The notes beneath the pieces are model-generated. The model ran no database searches. It was not told the DNA's origin and saw only the letters and a list, made by a program, of their open reading frames with translations. Positions 36,418 through 44,919 of a DNA stretch of 64,000 nt are shown here, in pieces. A program made the translations under genes and the position numbers. Numbering within the stretch: the stretch's first letter is position 1; every line of letters starts with the position of its first letter. Origin of the DNA: Pseudomonas botevensis (lineage in GTDB: Bacteria > Pseudomonadota > Gammaproteobacteria > Pseudomonadales > Pseudomonadaceae); NCBI RefSeq assembly GCF_019145475.1, contig NZ_JAHTKI010000022.1, forward strand, positions 1-64,000. Direction: 5' to 3'.

Positions 36418-38289
36418 TCAGAGCGTCCACGGGCCCGGCGGTCCCGCGCTCAGCAACTGGGCGAAGGCGTCAGGCGGCAGGGCTTTGCTGAAGTAGTAGC
36501 CCTGGCCTTCCTCACAGTGCCGGGCCTTGAGAAACGCCAGTTGCTGAGCGGTTTCGATCCCTTCGGCGATGACTTTCAGGTTCAGGCTGCGGCCCAGGCT
36601 GATAATCGCGACGACCAGGGCGGCGTCGTTGCTGTCGGTGCTCAGGCCGCGAATGAACGACTGGTCGATTTTCAACACGTCGATGGGGAAACGGCGCAGG
36701 TAACTCAGGCTGGAATAACCGGTGCCGAAGTCGTCGATCGCCAGCCGGATGCCCAGCGCTCTCAGGCGGTTCAGCGCGGTCATGGTGGTTTCGACGTTTT
36801 GCATCAGCACGCCTTCGGTGATTTCCAGCTCCAGCAGGCGCGGATCGAGGCCGGTCTGTTCGAGGATTTTTTCGATATCCTCGACGAAATGGCGCTGGCG
36901 AAAGTCGATGGGCGAGGTGTTGACCGACATCAGGATCGGCGGCAACCCGGCGGCTTGCCAGGCGCGGGTCTGGCGACAGGCTTCGGCCAGCACCCATTTG
37001 CTCAGCGGTACGATCAGGCCGCTGTCTTCGGCCACCGGGATGAAATCCGACGGGTAGACCCAGCCATGTCCCGGTTTCTGCCAGCGCACCAGCGCTTCGG
37101 CGCCGATCACCTGGCCGCTGTCCAGGGCGATTTTCGGTTGGTAGTGCAGGACGAATTCGTTGCGTTGCAGGGCCTGGCGAATCCCGGACTCGATGCTTTG
37201 CTGTTCCCGGGCGCGCTGGTTCATCGCCTCGATAAAAAAACCGATGTTGTCCGGCCCGCTTTCCTTGACGTTGTGCATGGCGGTCTCGGCCTTTTTGATC
37301 AGGTCGATCGCTTCCAGCCCGTCGTCCGGGTAAAGGCTGATACCCAGGCTGGCGGTGACGCTGAGGTCATGCCCGGCAATCGTCTGCGCGGTACGCACGG
37401 CCGCGAGGAGTTTTTCCGCGATGCCGCGCGTCTGTTGCGGATGATTGATGTCGCTGAGGATCACCACGAATTCATCCGAGCCATAGCGGAACACCGAGTC
37501 CGACTCGCGCACGCTCGCCTGCAACTGCTGGCCGACCCGTTTGAGCATTTCGTCCCCGGCCGGATGTCCGAGCGCATTGTTGATGCGCTTGAAGCGATCA
37601 AGGCCGAGAAACATCACCACCAGTTGCTTGTCATGTCGACGGCATACGGCCAGGGACTGGGTCAGACGATCGCCGAGCAGGGTGCTGTTGGGTAGCCCGG
37701 TGAGCGCGTCGTATTGCAGCAGGTGGGACACTTTCAGCAGTTCATTGACCCGCGCCTCGATGGTGCGCTCCAGGCTGAGCATTTTCAGCGCCGCGTCCTG
37801 GGCCAGTTGCCATTTCCAGGTCAGGGCATTGGCCATCTGCCGGATTTCCAGGGTGTCGAACGGCTTTTTCAGAATCAGCAACTGGTCGCCGAACTCCAGC
37901 CGCTCGGCCATCGCCTCCCAGCTGTAGTCGCTGAAGGCGGTGCACAAGGCGATTTGCAGGTTCGGGTCGGCGTTCCACAGTTGTTCGATGGTTTCCAGTC
38001 CGTCCCAGCCCGGCGGCATGCGCATGTCGGTGAACGCCAGTGCATAAGGGCGGCCATCGGCCACGGCGCGCTTGACCAGTTTCAGGGCCTCCTGGCCCTG
38101 ATAGGCCGAGTCGAGCTGGAAGGTCAGGTGCGGCGATTGGTGCGTGCCGAACAGGGTCTGTTCAAGGCTGTCCAGATCGGCGGCGCCGCTGACGTCCGGC
38201 GTCAGGATCTTGCGGAAGTCATCATGGATCGCCGGCGTATCGTCAACGATGAGAATGCGCCGGTTGGTCTGGGGGAAGGGCGTTTTCAT
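36418..38289 (-). CDS. Receiver-GGDEF-EAL protein with altered GGDEF and intact EAL
   Basis: This 623-residue cytoplasmic protein has a receiver (RRILIVDDTPAIHDDFRKIL; DMRMPPGWDG), the shared linker (WKWQLAQDAALKMLSLERTI), a GGDEF domain near residues 180-330 and an EAL domain near 350-615. The GGDEF motif reads YGSDEF, losing the second glycine, while an RxxD inhibitory site (RESD) remains. The EAL domain is complete: GAEALVRW, LEITEG, DDFGTGYSSLSYLRRFP, LKIDQSF, AEGIET, GQGYYFSKAL. I infer a phosphorylation-controlled c-di-GMP phosphodiesterase, with the GGDEF domain possibly regulatory. ATGA overlap links it to the next protein upstream, whose catalytic pattern is the reverse. Confidence 0.88.
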   Translation of the reverse strand: MKTPFPQTNRRILIVDDTPAIHDDFRKILTPDVSGAADLDSLEQTLFGTHQSPHLTFQLDSAYQGQEALKLVKRAVADGRPYALAFTDMRMPPGWDGLETIEQLWNADPNLQIALCTAFSDYSWEAMAERLEFGDQLLILKKPFDTLEIRQMANALTWKWQLAQDAALKMLSLERTIEARVNELLKVSHLLQYDALTGLPNSTLLGDRLTQSLAVCRRHDKQLVVMFLGLDRFKRINNALGHPAGDEMLKRVGQQLQASVRESDSVFRYGSDEFVVILSDINHPQQTRGIAEKLLAAVRTAQTIAGHDLSVTASLGISLYPDDGLEAIDLIKKAETAMHNVKESGPDNIGFFIEAMNQRAREQQSIESGIRQALQRNEFVLHYQPKIALDSGQVIGAEALVRWQKPGHGWVYPSDFIPVAEDSGLIVPLSKWVLAEACRQTRAWQAAGLPPILMSVNTSPIDFRQRHFVEDIEKILEQTGLDPRLLELEITEGVLMQNVETTMTALNRLRALGIRLAIDDFGTGYSSLSYLRRFPIDVLKIDQSFIRGLSTDSNDAALVVAIISLGRSLNLKVIAEGIETAQQLAFLKARHCEEGQGYYFSKALPPDAFAQLLSAGPPGPWTL

Positions 38290-40547
38290 CCCTGATCCTC
38301 CCGGGGGAGCAGGGCGGCCGCGCTTCCGTCCTTCAGCAGGCGGGCGGCTTGTTCAGGGCTGACGGCTTCGCTGAAACACAGGCCCTGCACGTTGTTCAGC
38401 GGCGCGGCGGCGAGCGCGCCGCCGCTATCCGCTGGCTGGACACCTTCGGCGCTGATGTCGATGGCCAGGTCGCGGGCGAAATTGACGATTGCCCGCAACG
38501 TGTTGGCGCCGACTTCATCCTGGGCCGCGTTGTCGATCAGGGTCTGGGCGAGTTTCAGGTGGTTGACCCGGTAGGTTTTCAGCCAGTCGAAGGACGAATA
38601 CTCGGTGCCGAAGTCATCGATGGCGATGGTCACGCCCAGTTCACGCAGGCGCGGCAGTACATCGTTGTGGGTCCATTTGGTCTGGGCCAATGTCGCTTCG
38701 GTGACATCGAAACGCAGATCCCAGGGCGCAAGCTCCCAGCGCGCGGTGGTGCGCAGCACGTCGTAGATCAGTTCGGGACCACTCTTGAGCTGCGCCAGGG
38801 AAATCTTGATCGCCATCACCGGTGGCGCCACACCCTCGTTGCGCCACTGGTGCATCTGCCAGCAGGCGTGGTCCAGCACCCAGCGCCCGAGAGGGATGAT
38901 TGCCCCGGTCTTCTCCGCCGCCGGCACAAACGCCGAGGCCGGCAGCAGGCCGTGGCGGGGATGTTGCCAACTGACCTGCGCGGCCATGCCGAGAATCTTG
39001 CCGCTGTGCATGTCCACTTCCGGCGTGTAGTCGAGCTTCAGGCCGCCCTGTTCCAGGGCTGTGAGCAGTTCTTCGGCGAGGGCCATGCGTTCGGCCACTT
39101 CCTGAGTGATTTCCTCGGAGTAGAACTGATACTGATTGCGCCCCGTTTCCTTGGCGCGGTACAGCGCCATGTCGGCCTGGGCCAGCAGGCTGTCGGCGTC
39201 GAGGCTGATGGCCCGGTACAGACAGATGCCGATGCTGACGGAAATATGCAGGGAATTGCCTGCCAGCAGATAAGGCACCAGCAGCGCATCGCGGATCTTG
39301 CCGGCGATGGCGGCGGACTGGGTCGGCTCGCTGACGTCCAGTTGCAGGATGGCGAACTCGTCGCCGCCCAGACGTGCCACCACGTCGTTTTCCCGCACAT
39401 TGGTTTTGATCCGCCGCGCCACTTCCTGCAACAGCAGGTCACCGACCGGATGGCCGAGGGTGTCGTTGATCCGCTTGAAGTGATCCAGATCCAGATAAAA
39501 CACCGCGAATGCCGACGCGCCCCGACGTGCGGCGGCAAAGGCCTGGTGCAGGCGTTCGATCAGTGTGGCGCGATTGGCCAGCCCGGTGAGTCCGTCCGTG
39601 CGCGCCAGCGTGGCCATTTTTTCCTCGGCCTGGCGGCGCTCGGTGATGTCGATGATGATCCCTTCGACTTCCAGCAAACGGCCGTCCTGGTCACGCACCG
39701 GGATGTAGCGGTTTTCCACCCAGCGCCAGTCGCCTGCGCCCGTGTGCAGGCGAAACTCGATGGAGGCGCCCCCGGCATCGCGATCCAGCACCCGGCCCAT
39801 GGCCGTATCGACGCTGGACAGATCGTCCGGGTGAATCAGGGTCCGCGCCCAACTGTCCGACCCTACCAGGTCGGCGGCGAGGTGACCGAAGCGGGTGATG
39901 TTGTGGGAGATGTACAGCAGTGGAAACGACGGATCGCCCTTCAGGCGGTACAGGATGGTCGGGCTGTTCTGCACGATGATGTTGGCATCGGACAGCTCCC
40001 GGGTGCGTGCCTCGACGGCTTGTTCGAGCTGGCTCATCTTCAGTGCGGCGTCTTCGGTCATCTGCCATTTGACCGTGAGGGCACTGGCCATCTGCCGGAT
40101 CTCGATGGCGTCGAAGGGCTTTTTCAGAATCAGCAGGCGGTCGTTCAGCTCCAGCCGTCCGTCGATGTCTTCCCAGGAATAGTCGGAGTACGCCGTACAC
40201 AGCGCCACTTGCAGTTTGGGATCGACTTGCCACAAGCGCTCGATGGTTTCCAGACCGTCCCAGCCTGGCGGCATGCGCATGTCGATGAAGGCCATTGCGT
40301 AGGGATTTTCAGCGGCGAGGGCGGCTTCGAGTTTTGCCAGGGCTTCCTGGCCCTGAAAGGCCGAATCCAGCTCGAAATGCACCGCGCGGTTGGCGGAAGG
40401 CGTGCCGAACAGCAGGCTTTCGGTTGCGTCCAGGCCATTGTCTTCGGTGGTGGCCGGGCAGAGGATTTTCTTGAAGTCGTCATGGATCGACGCGGTGTCG
40501 TCGACGATGAGCACGCGGCGATTGACTCGCACCGGTTGCGCGCTCAT
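38286..40547 (-). CDS. Receiver-PAS-GGDEF-EAL protein with intact GGDEF and degenerate EAL
   Basis: This 753-residue protein has a receiver (RRVLIVDDTASIHDDFKKIL; DMRMPPGWDG), linker, PAS/PAC (about residues 150-290, ending VEGIIIDITERRQAEEK), GGDEF (ARLGGDEFAIL near 394, with RxxD site REND) and EAL-type domain. The latter has lost key residues: the EAL signature is MAAQVSW, DDFGTGYSS is DDFGTEYSS, and LKID is LKLA. So it is predicted to make c-di-GMP and not degrade it; the EAL remnant may bind c-di-GMP or partner proteins. I start at MSAQPVRVNRR, because the longer open frame adds unrelated residues. It is the first gene of the five-gene operon. Confidence 0.88.
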   Translation of the reverse strand: MSAQPVRVNRRVLIVDDTASIHDDFKKILCPATTEDNGLDATESLLFGTPSANRAVHFELDSAFQGQEALAKLEAALAAENPYAMAFIDMRMPPGWDGLETIERLWQVDPKLQVALCTAYSDYSWEDIDGRLELNDRLLILKKPFDAIEIRQMASALTVKWQMTEDAALKMSQLEQAVEARTRELSDANIIVQNSPTILYRLKGDPSFPLLYISHNITRFGHLAADLVGSDSWARTLIHPDDLSSVDTAMGRVLDRDAGGASIEFRLHTGAGDWRWVENRYIPVRDQDGRLLEVEGIIIDITERRQAEEKMATLARTDGLTGLANRATLIERLHQAFAAARRGASAFAVFYLDLDHFKRINDTLGHPVGDLLLQEVARRIKTNVRENDVVARLGGDEFAILQLDVSEPTQSAAIAGKIRDALLVPYLLAGNSLHISVSIGICLYRAISLDADSLLAQADMALYRAKETGRNQYQFYSEEITQEVAERMALAEELLTALEQGGLKLDYTPEVDMHSGKILGMAAQVSWQHPRHGLLPASAFVPAAEKTGAIIPLGRWVLDHACWQMHQWRNEGVAPPVMAIKISLAQLKSGPELIYDVLRTTARWELAPWDLRFDVTEATLAQTKWTHNDVLPRLRELGVTIAIDDFGTEYSSFDWLKTYRVNHLKLAQTLIDNAAQDEVGANTLRAIVNFARDLAIDISAEGVQPADSGGALAAAPLNNVQGLCFSEAVSPEQAARLLKDGSAAALLPREDQG

Positions 40548-40806
40548 GAGGCAATACCTGCAAAACCAACCACTTGGGTCATCGGGAGCATCCTTATTCC
40601 CCTCATCAAATGCCTGCTCGCAGGCTGCTTTTGGCATCCAGCGTATTGAGCATAGATGCGCCGCCGACACTTCGCCTGCCGATGTGTCGTGGATGATTTG
40701 CGTGAGTGGCGCGAAAAATCATCTAGCCTTTCCTGCATATGCGCAGGCAAGCCAGGACGTAGGCCGGCGGCGTTGTTACGTCTACTGTTCAGCCTGAGGT
40801 CACGCC
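40548..40806. promoter_or_regulatory. Divergent promoter region of the signalling island
   Basis: These 259 gene-free bases lie between the divergent starts of the receiver-GGDEF-EAL operon and the receiver-HD-GYP gene. They should hold both promoters, so the two units may be co-regulated. I see no clear -24/-12 or strong dyad in it. Confidence 0.5.
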
Positions 40807-42165
40807 ATGGAAGAGCAATCCACTCCGACTTCGACCCATCGACCCAAGGTGTTGCTGGTCGATGACGAGGAACCGATCCTCAACAGTCTGCGTCGCCTGC
40901 TGCGGGGGCAGCCTTACGACGTGCTGCTGGCCACCAGCGGTGCACAGGCGCTGGAGCTGCTGGAGCAACACCCGGTCGATCTGGTGATGAGTGACGCGCG
41001 CATGCCCAACATGGACGGCGCCACGTTGCTGACTCATGTGCGTCAGCGTTACCCGCAGACGACGCGGATCATGCTCACCGGTTATGCCGATCCCACGGCG
41101 ATCATCAAAGCCATCAACGACGGGCAGATAGATCGCTACATCAGCAAACCGTGGAATGACGAAGAACTGCTGCTGACCTTGCGCCAGGCGCTGGAGCATC
41201 AGCATCTGGAACGTGAGCGCGAGCGTCTGGAACGGTTGAACCGGGCACAGAACGATCAGCTCAAGTTGCTCAACAGCACCCTGGAAAAACACGTCGCCGC
41301 CCGCACCGCCGAATTGCAGCAGACCGCCGACATGCTCGATCTGGCCTATGAGGAACTCAAGCACAGCTATGTCACCGGCACCGAAGTGTTTTCGCTGCTG
41401 GCCAACCTGCGCCTGCCGCCGGCCAAACAGACCAACCGGCAAATCATCGAACTGGTCCGCGCCTACTGCAAGGCACACAGCCTCGATGAAGCCAGCAGCC
41501 GCGACCTGACCATGGCCGCCGCGCTGTACAACATCGGCAAGTTGAGCTGGCCGGACAACATGATGGTGACCCCGGCGGATCTGCTGCGACACACCGACCG
41601 TGATCTTTATCGCGATTATCCGAAGCAGAGCGAATCGTTGTTGATGACCCTCGACCCGATGAAGGATGCGGCGCGCTTGATCCTGCACCATCAGGAACGC
41701 TGGGACGGCAGCGGTTTCCCCGACCGGCTCAAGGGCGAGGCGATTCCGCTGGGGGCGCGGCTGTTGAAACTGGCGGTGGATTTCGTCGAGCTGCAATGCG
41801 GCCTGATCCTCGAACGGCACATGAACAGCGACGAAGCGCTGCTCTACCTGCGCCAGTACGCGGGCAAGCTCTACGACCCCGATCTGATCGAGGATTTCAT
41901 CAAGGTCTGCGCGACGTTCCTCAGCGATGTCACGCTGGCCGATCCGACGGTTAAGGTGCTGTCCACCCGCGAGCTGGCGGCCGGGATGATCCTGGCGCGC
42001 AACCTCAATGCCGACAACGGCATGCTGCTGCTCAATGCCGGCAAGATTCTCAGCGGGCCGCTGGTGGACAAACTGATCGCCTTCGAAGCCATGGAAGGCG
42101 GCAAGTACAAGGTGTTCGTGAAGGTCCCGGAGGAGGTCCAGGCGCTGCTGGAAGCTCAGGGCTGA
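40807..42165 (+). CDS. Receiver-HD-GYP-like protein with degenerate HD dyad
   Basis: This 452-residue protein has a receiver (PKVLLVDDEEPILNSLRRLL; phosphoacceptor in LVMSDARMPNMDG; KPW in place of KPF), a coiled coil (residues about 130-185) and an HD-GYP-type domain. The active-site HD dyad of this family (HDIGK) reads YNIGK at Tyr241-Asn242, while HHQERWDGSGFPDRLKGEAI is kept. Loss of the HD metal ligands argues against phosphodiesterase activity, so a c-di-GMP or partner-binding role is more likely. It is divergent from the GGDEF-EAL operon. It does not share the IHDDFRKIL receiver type of its neighbours. Confidence 0.85.
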   Translation: MEEQSTPTSTHRPKVLLVDDEEPILNSLRRLLRGQPYDVLLATSGAQALELLEQHPVDLVMSDARMPNMDGATLLTHVRQRYPQTTRIMLTGYADPTAIIKAINDGQIDRYISKPWNDEELLLTLRQALEHQHLERERERLERLNRAQNDQLKLLNSTLEKHVAARTAELQQTADMLDLAYEELKHSYVTGTEVFSLLANLRLPPAKQTNRQIIELVRAYCKAHSLDEASSRDLTMAAALYNIGKLSWPDNMMVTPADLLRHTDRDLYRDYPKQSESLLMTLDPMKDAARLILHHQERWDGSGFPDRLKGEAIPLGARLLKLAVDFVELQCGLILERHMNSDEALLYLRQYAGKLYDPDLIEDFIKVCATFLSDVTLADPTVKVLSTRELAAGMILARNLNADNGMLLLNAGKILSGPLVDKLIAFEAMEGGKYKVFVKVPEEVQALLEAQG

Positions 42166-42237
42166 TGGCGGTGCAGGTGACGTCGGCGGGGCGGGCATGG
42201 GATCCTTGCGGTTTTTCTCAAGGCCCGTGGCTGACCC

Positions 42238-42672
42238 ATGACTTCTGCATCCGCCGTTACCGCCCGCATCATCCGCATCGCTGCCGCCCTGTTGATCGGC
42301 CCTGACGGCCGCACGCTGCTGGTGCGTAAGCGCGGCACCACGGCGTTCATGCAACCGGGCGGCAAGATCGAAACCGATGAGCTGCCGGTGCACGCACTGG
42401 CCCGGGAGCTGGAAGAAGAGTTGGGCCTGGTCATCGATCCTGTACACGCCACATTTCTTGGACAGTTTTGCGCCCCGGCCGCCAACGAGCCGGGATTTGT
42501 CGTGCAGGCGGACATTTTTCAACTGCGCATCGACGCCGATGTCTGTCCGGCCGCCGAAATCGAAGAAGTGATCTGGATCGATCCGGCCACCGATGGCGGG
42601 TTGGTTCTGGCCCCATTGACACGCGACCTGATCCTGCCGTTTTATCGAGCCTCGCTGACCGCTATCGCTTGA
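42238..42672 (+). CDS. NUDIX hydrolase
   Basis: This 144-residue cytoplasmic hydrolase has a full Nudix box starting GGKIETDELPVHALARELEE and ending ELGL, matching Gx5Ex7REUxEExGU. It should cleave a nucleoside diphosphate linked to another moiety, with Mg2+. Similar short enzymes sanitise oxidised nucleotides or trim cofactors; the substrate is not readable from sequence. It begins a compact plus-strand group: 24 bases to the LysE gene and then 2 bases to a GNAT gene. Confidence 0.85.
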   Translation: MTSASAVTARIIRIAAALLIGPDGRTLLVRKRGTTAFMQPGGKIETDELPVHALARELEEELGLVIDPVHATFLGQFCAPAANEPGFVVQADIFQLRIDADVCPAAEIEEVIWIDPATDGGLVLAPLTRDLILPFYRASLTAIA

Positions 42673-42696
42673 TCATCCACGCACAGGACGCCGCCC

Positions 42697-43335
42697 ATGA
42701 TCCCGCTTCATGACTTGCTGATTTTCGCCGCCGCTGCGCTGCTGATGGTGCTGACGCCGGGGCCGAACATGATCTACCTGATCTCGCGCTCGATCTGTCA
42801 GGGGCGCAAGGCCGGAGTGACGTCGTTGCTGGGGGTGGTGGGCGGGTTTTTCGTCCACATGTTCGCCGCCGCTGCCGGTCTGACGGCGGTGTTTCTTGCG
42901 GTGCCGATGGCCTATGAAGTGTTGAAGTGGGCCGGCGCGCTGTACCTGCTGTGGCTGGCCTGGCAAGCGGTCAAGCCTGGCGCGCGCTCGCCCTTCGAGG
43001 CGCAGCAATTGCCGGCGGACTCCACGCGCAAACTGATCAGCATGGGCTTTCTCACCAGTGCGCTGAACCCGAAGATCGCGGTGTTCTATCTCTCGGTGTT
43101 CCCGCAGTTCATTTCGCCGGAACACGGCTCGGTGTTCAGTCAGAGCATCATGCTCGGCCTGACCCAGATCAGCGTCAGTTTCTCCGTCAACCTGTTGATT
43201 GCACTGTTCGCGGCGGGCATCGCCTCGTGGTTCGTCAACAACCCGACCTGGCTGGCGGCGCAGCGTTATTTCATGGGCTTCGTGCTGGGTGGCCTGGCCG
43301 TGCGCCTGATGTTCGAGCAACGCCGGATGGCCTGA
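42697..43335 (+). CDS. LysE/RhtB-family amino acid exporter
   Basis: This 212-residue inner-membrane exporter has about six helices and the family opening LLMVLTPGPNMIYLISRSICQGRKAG. Then come GFFVHMFAAAAGLTAVF and MGFLTSALNPKIAVFYLSVFPQF. RhtB-type proteins export amino acids or homoserine lactones and similar small molecules. It lies between a NUDIX and a GNAT gene, a pairing (GNAT plus exporter) that often detoxifies an amine or amino acid analogue, though the substrate is not known. Confidence 0.85.
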   Translation: MIPLHDLLIFAAAALLMVLTPGPNMIYLISRSICQGRKAGVTSLLGVVGGFFVHMFAAAAGLTAVFLAVPMAYEVLKWAGALYLLWLAWQAVKPGARSPFEAQQLPADSTRKLISMGFLTSALNPKIAVFYLSVFPQFISPEHGSVFSQSIMLGLTQISVSFSVNLLIALFAAGIASWFVNNPTWLAAQRYFMGFVLGGLAVRLMFEQRRMA

Positions 43336-43337
43336 AC

Positions 43338-43835
43338 ATGTGGATCGAACGCCTGGACGCCAGCCATGCGCTGGCCTACCGCGAGTTGATGCTAGAAGCC
43401 TACGACCGCCACCCGCAGGCGTTCACCTCCAGCGTGCGCGAGCGCGCGGCGATGCCGTTGAGCTGGTGGGAGTCACGCCTGACCGGCAAGCTCGATGTGG
43501 TTTTCGGCGCATTCGAGGCGGGTAGACTGGCCGGCATCGTCGGCCTGGCGTTCGAACCACGGGAGAAGGCCCGCCACAAAACCACCCTGTTCGGCATGTA
43601 CGTGTCAGCCGAGTTTCGCCAGCACGGCCTGGGCCGGCAACTGGTACAGGCCGCTCTTGCCGAAGCGCAAACCCACCCGACCCTGAAAGTCATTCAACTG
43701 ACCGTCACCGCCGGCAACGACCCCGCGTTCAATCTCTACCAGCGTTGCGGCTTCATCCAGTTCGGCCTGGAACCCCTGGCGGTGCGAGTGGGCGAAGACT
43801 ATTTCGACAAGATCCACATGTGGCGTGAACTCTGA
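43338..43835 (+). CDS. GNAT-family N-acetyltransferase
   Basis: This 165-residue acetyl-CoA-dependent transferase shows the GNAT core: LFGMYVSAEFRQHGLGRQLV gives beta-4 and the pyrophosphate-binding loop (RQHGLG), followed by IQLTVTAGNDPAFNLYQRCGF and a C-terminal strand. I start at MWIERLD, two bases after the LysE stop; the longer open frame runs back through lysE in another frame. It probably acetylates a small amine or amino acid handled by the exporter. Confidence 0.85.
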   Translation: MWIERLDASHALAYRELMLEAYDRHPQAFTSSVRERAAMPLSWWESRLTGKLDVVFGAFEAGRLAGIVGLAFEPREKARHKTTLFGMYVSAEFRQHGLGRQLVQAALAEAQTHPTLKVIQLTVTAGNDPAFNLYQRCGFIQFGLEPLAVRVGEDYFDKIHMWREL

Positions 43836-43876
43836 CGATCACCGACCGACTCGCACAATCTTGTGCTGACCGTTGA

Positions 43877-44806
43877 TCAGCGCACCGCGCTGACCCCGTC
43901 CAGCGTCGAGAACGAGGTGTCCTTGGCCGTCAGCAGGAAGTCGCGCATGTAGGGTGCGTCGAGCATGTCGGCGCGGATGGCGGCGTAGAGGGTTGCAAAC
44001 AGGCCTTTCTCGCCCAGGCGCTTGGCTTTCACGTAACCGCGCGAGCTGTATTCATGCAGCGCCCAGTGCGGCATGCCGCACACGCCACGGCCGCTGGCGA
44101 CCAGTTGCATCATCATCACCGTCAGTTCCGAAGTGCGGACCTGCGCCGGTTCGATGTCGGCCGGTTCCAGGAAGCGGGTGAAGATGTCCAGGCGGTCGCG
44201 TTCCACAGGGTAGGTGATCAGGGTTTCCGTCAGCAGGTCTTCCGGGACGATGTACGGCTTGCTCGCCAGCGCATGCTGGTTGGCCACCGCGAGCATCGCT
44301 TCGTAGGTGAACAGCGGCACGTAGGTGAGGCCGGCGATTTCCAGCGGATCGGAGGTCACCACCAGATCCAGGTCGCCCCGGGCCAGGGCCGGCAGCGGGG
44401 CGAAGGAGAAACCCGAGGCGAGGTCGAGTTCGACTTCCGGCCAGGCATCGCGGAACTGGTCGATGGTCGGCATCAGCCACTGAAAGCAGCTATGGCATTC
44501 GATCGCCATGTGCAGACGCCCGGCCGTACCGCCGGCCAGTCGGCTGATGTCGCGTTCGGCGGCGCGCAGCAGCGGCAGGGTGGCGTCGGCCAGTTGCAGC
44601 AGGCGCAGGCCGGCGCTGGTGAAGCGCACCGGTTTGGTCTTGCGCACGAACAGCGGCATGCCCATGCGTTCTTCCAGCTCCTTGAACTGGTGGGACAGCG
44701 CCGATTGGGTCAGGTGCAGGCGGTCGGCGGCATCGACCAGGCTGTCGGCTTCACGCAGGGCATGCAGGGTTTTCAGGTGACGGATCTCAAGCACCGCAGG
44801 CTCCAT
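43877..44806 (-). CDS. metR: LysR-type regulator MetR
   Basis: This 309-residue LysR regulator closely follows MetR of enterobacteria: EIRHLKTLHALREADSLVDA, LHLTQSALSHQFKELEER, LFVRKTKPVRFT, MAIECHSCFQWLMPTIDQF, LDLVVTSDPLEI and MPHWALHEYSSRG. MetR activates metE and related methionine genes with homocysteine as co-activator. I start at MEPAVLE, since the longer frame adds a non-conserved N-terminus. A TGAG-N5-CTCA dyad lies 31-43 bases upstream, like the MetR box. metE, often the divergent partner, is not here; a giant unrelated gene occupies that side. Confidence 0.88.
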   Translation of the reverse strand: MEPAVLEIRHLKTLHALREADSLVDAADRLHLTQSALSHQFKELEERMGMPLFVRKTKPVRFTSAGLRLLQLADATLPLLRAAERDISRLAGGTAGRLHMAIECHSCFQWLMPTIDQFRDAWPEVELDLASGFSFAPLPALARGDLDLVVTSDPLEIAGLTYVPLFTYEAMLAVANQHALASKPYIVPEDLLTETLITYPVERDRLDIFTRFLEPADIEPAQVRTSELTVMMMQLVASGRGVCGMPHWALHEYSSRGYVKAKRLGEKGLFATLYAAIRADMLDAPYMRDFLLTAKDTSFSTLDGVSAVR

Positions 44807-44836
44807 GAAGAAAATTTGTGGTGAGCAAAGGGATGT

Positions 44837-44849
44837 TGAGTTTGTCTCA
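44837..44849. promoter_or_regulatory. Candidate MetR box
   Basis: TGAG-TTTGT-CTCA resembles the MetR consensus TGAA-N5-TTCA and lies just upstream of the metR start, where autoregulation is expected. The match is imperfect at the inner bases. Confidence 0.4.
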
Positions 44850-44886
44850 TGTTGCCTGGGCTGTCGAGGCCACAACCGACAGGAAA

Positions 44887-44913
44887 AGGGGAGCGATGTG
44901 ATCGCTCCCCTTT
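44887..44913 (-). terminator. Terminator after the second giant toxin-like gene
   Basis: GGGGAGCGAT and ATCGCTCCCC form a perfect 10-base stem around GTG, with AAAA before and TTTT after. It is symmetrical, so it can end transcripts on either strand; it lies six bases past the stop of the minus-strand giant gene. Confidence 0.85.
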
Positions 44914-44919
44914 TGGTTT

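Noticed and set aside
42238..43835. Treating the NUDIX-LysE-GNAT group as part of the signalling island
   Set aside because: It is separated by 72 bases from the receiver-HD-GYP gene and has no signalling domains; an ordinary small operon explains it.
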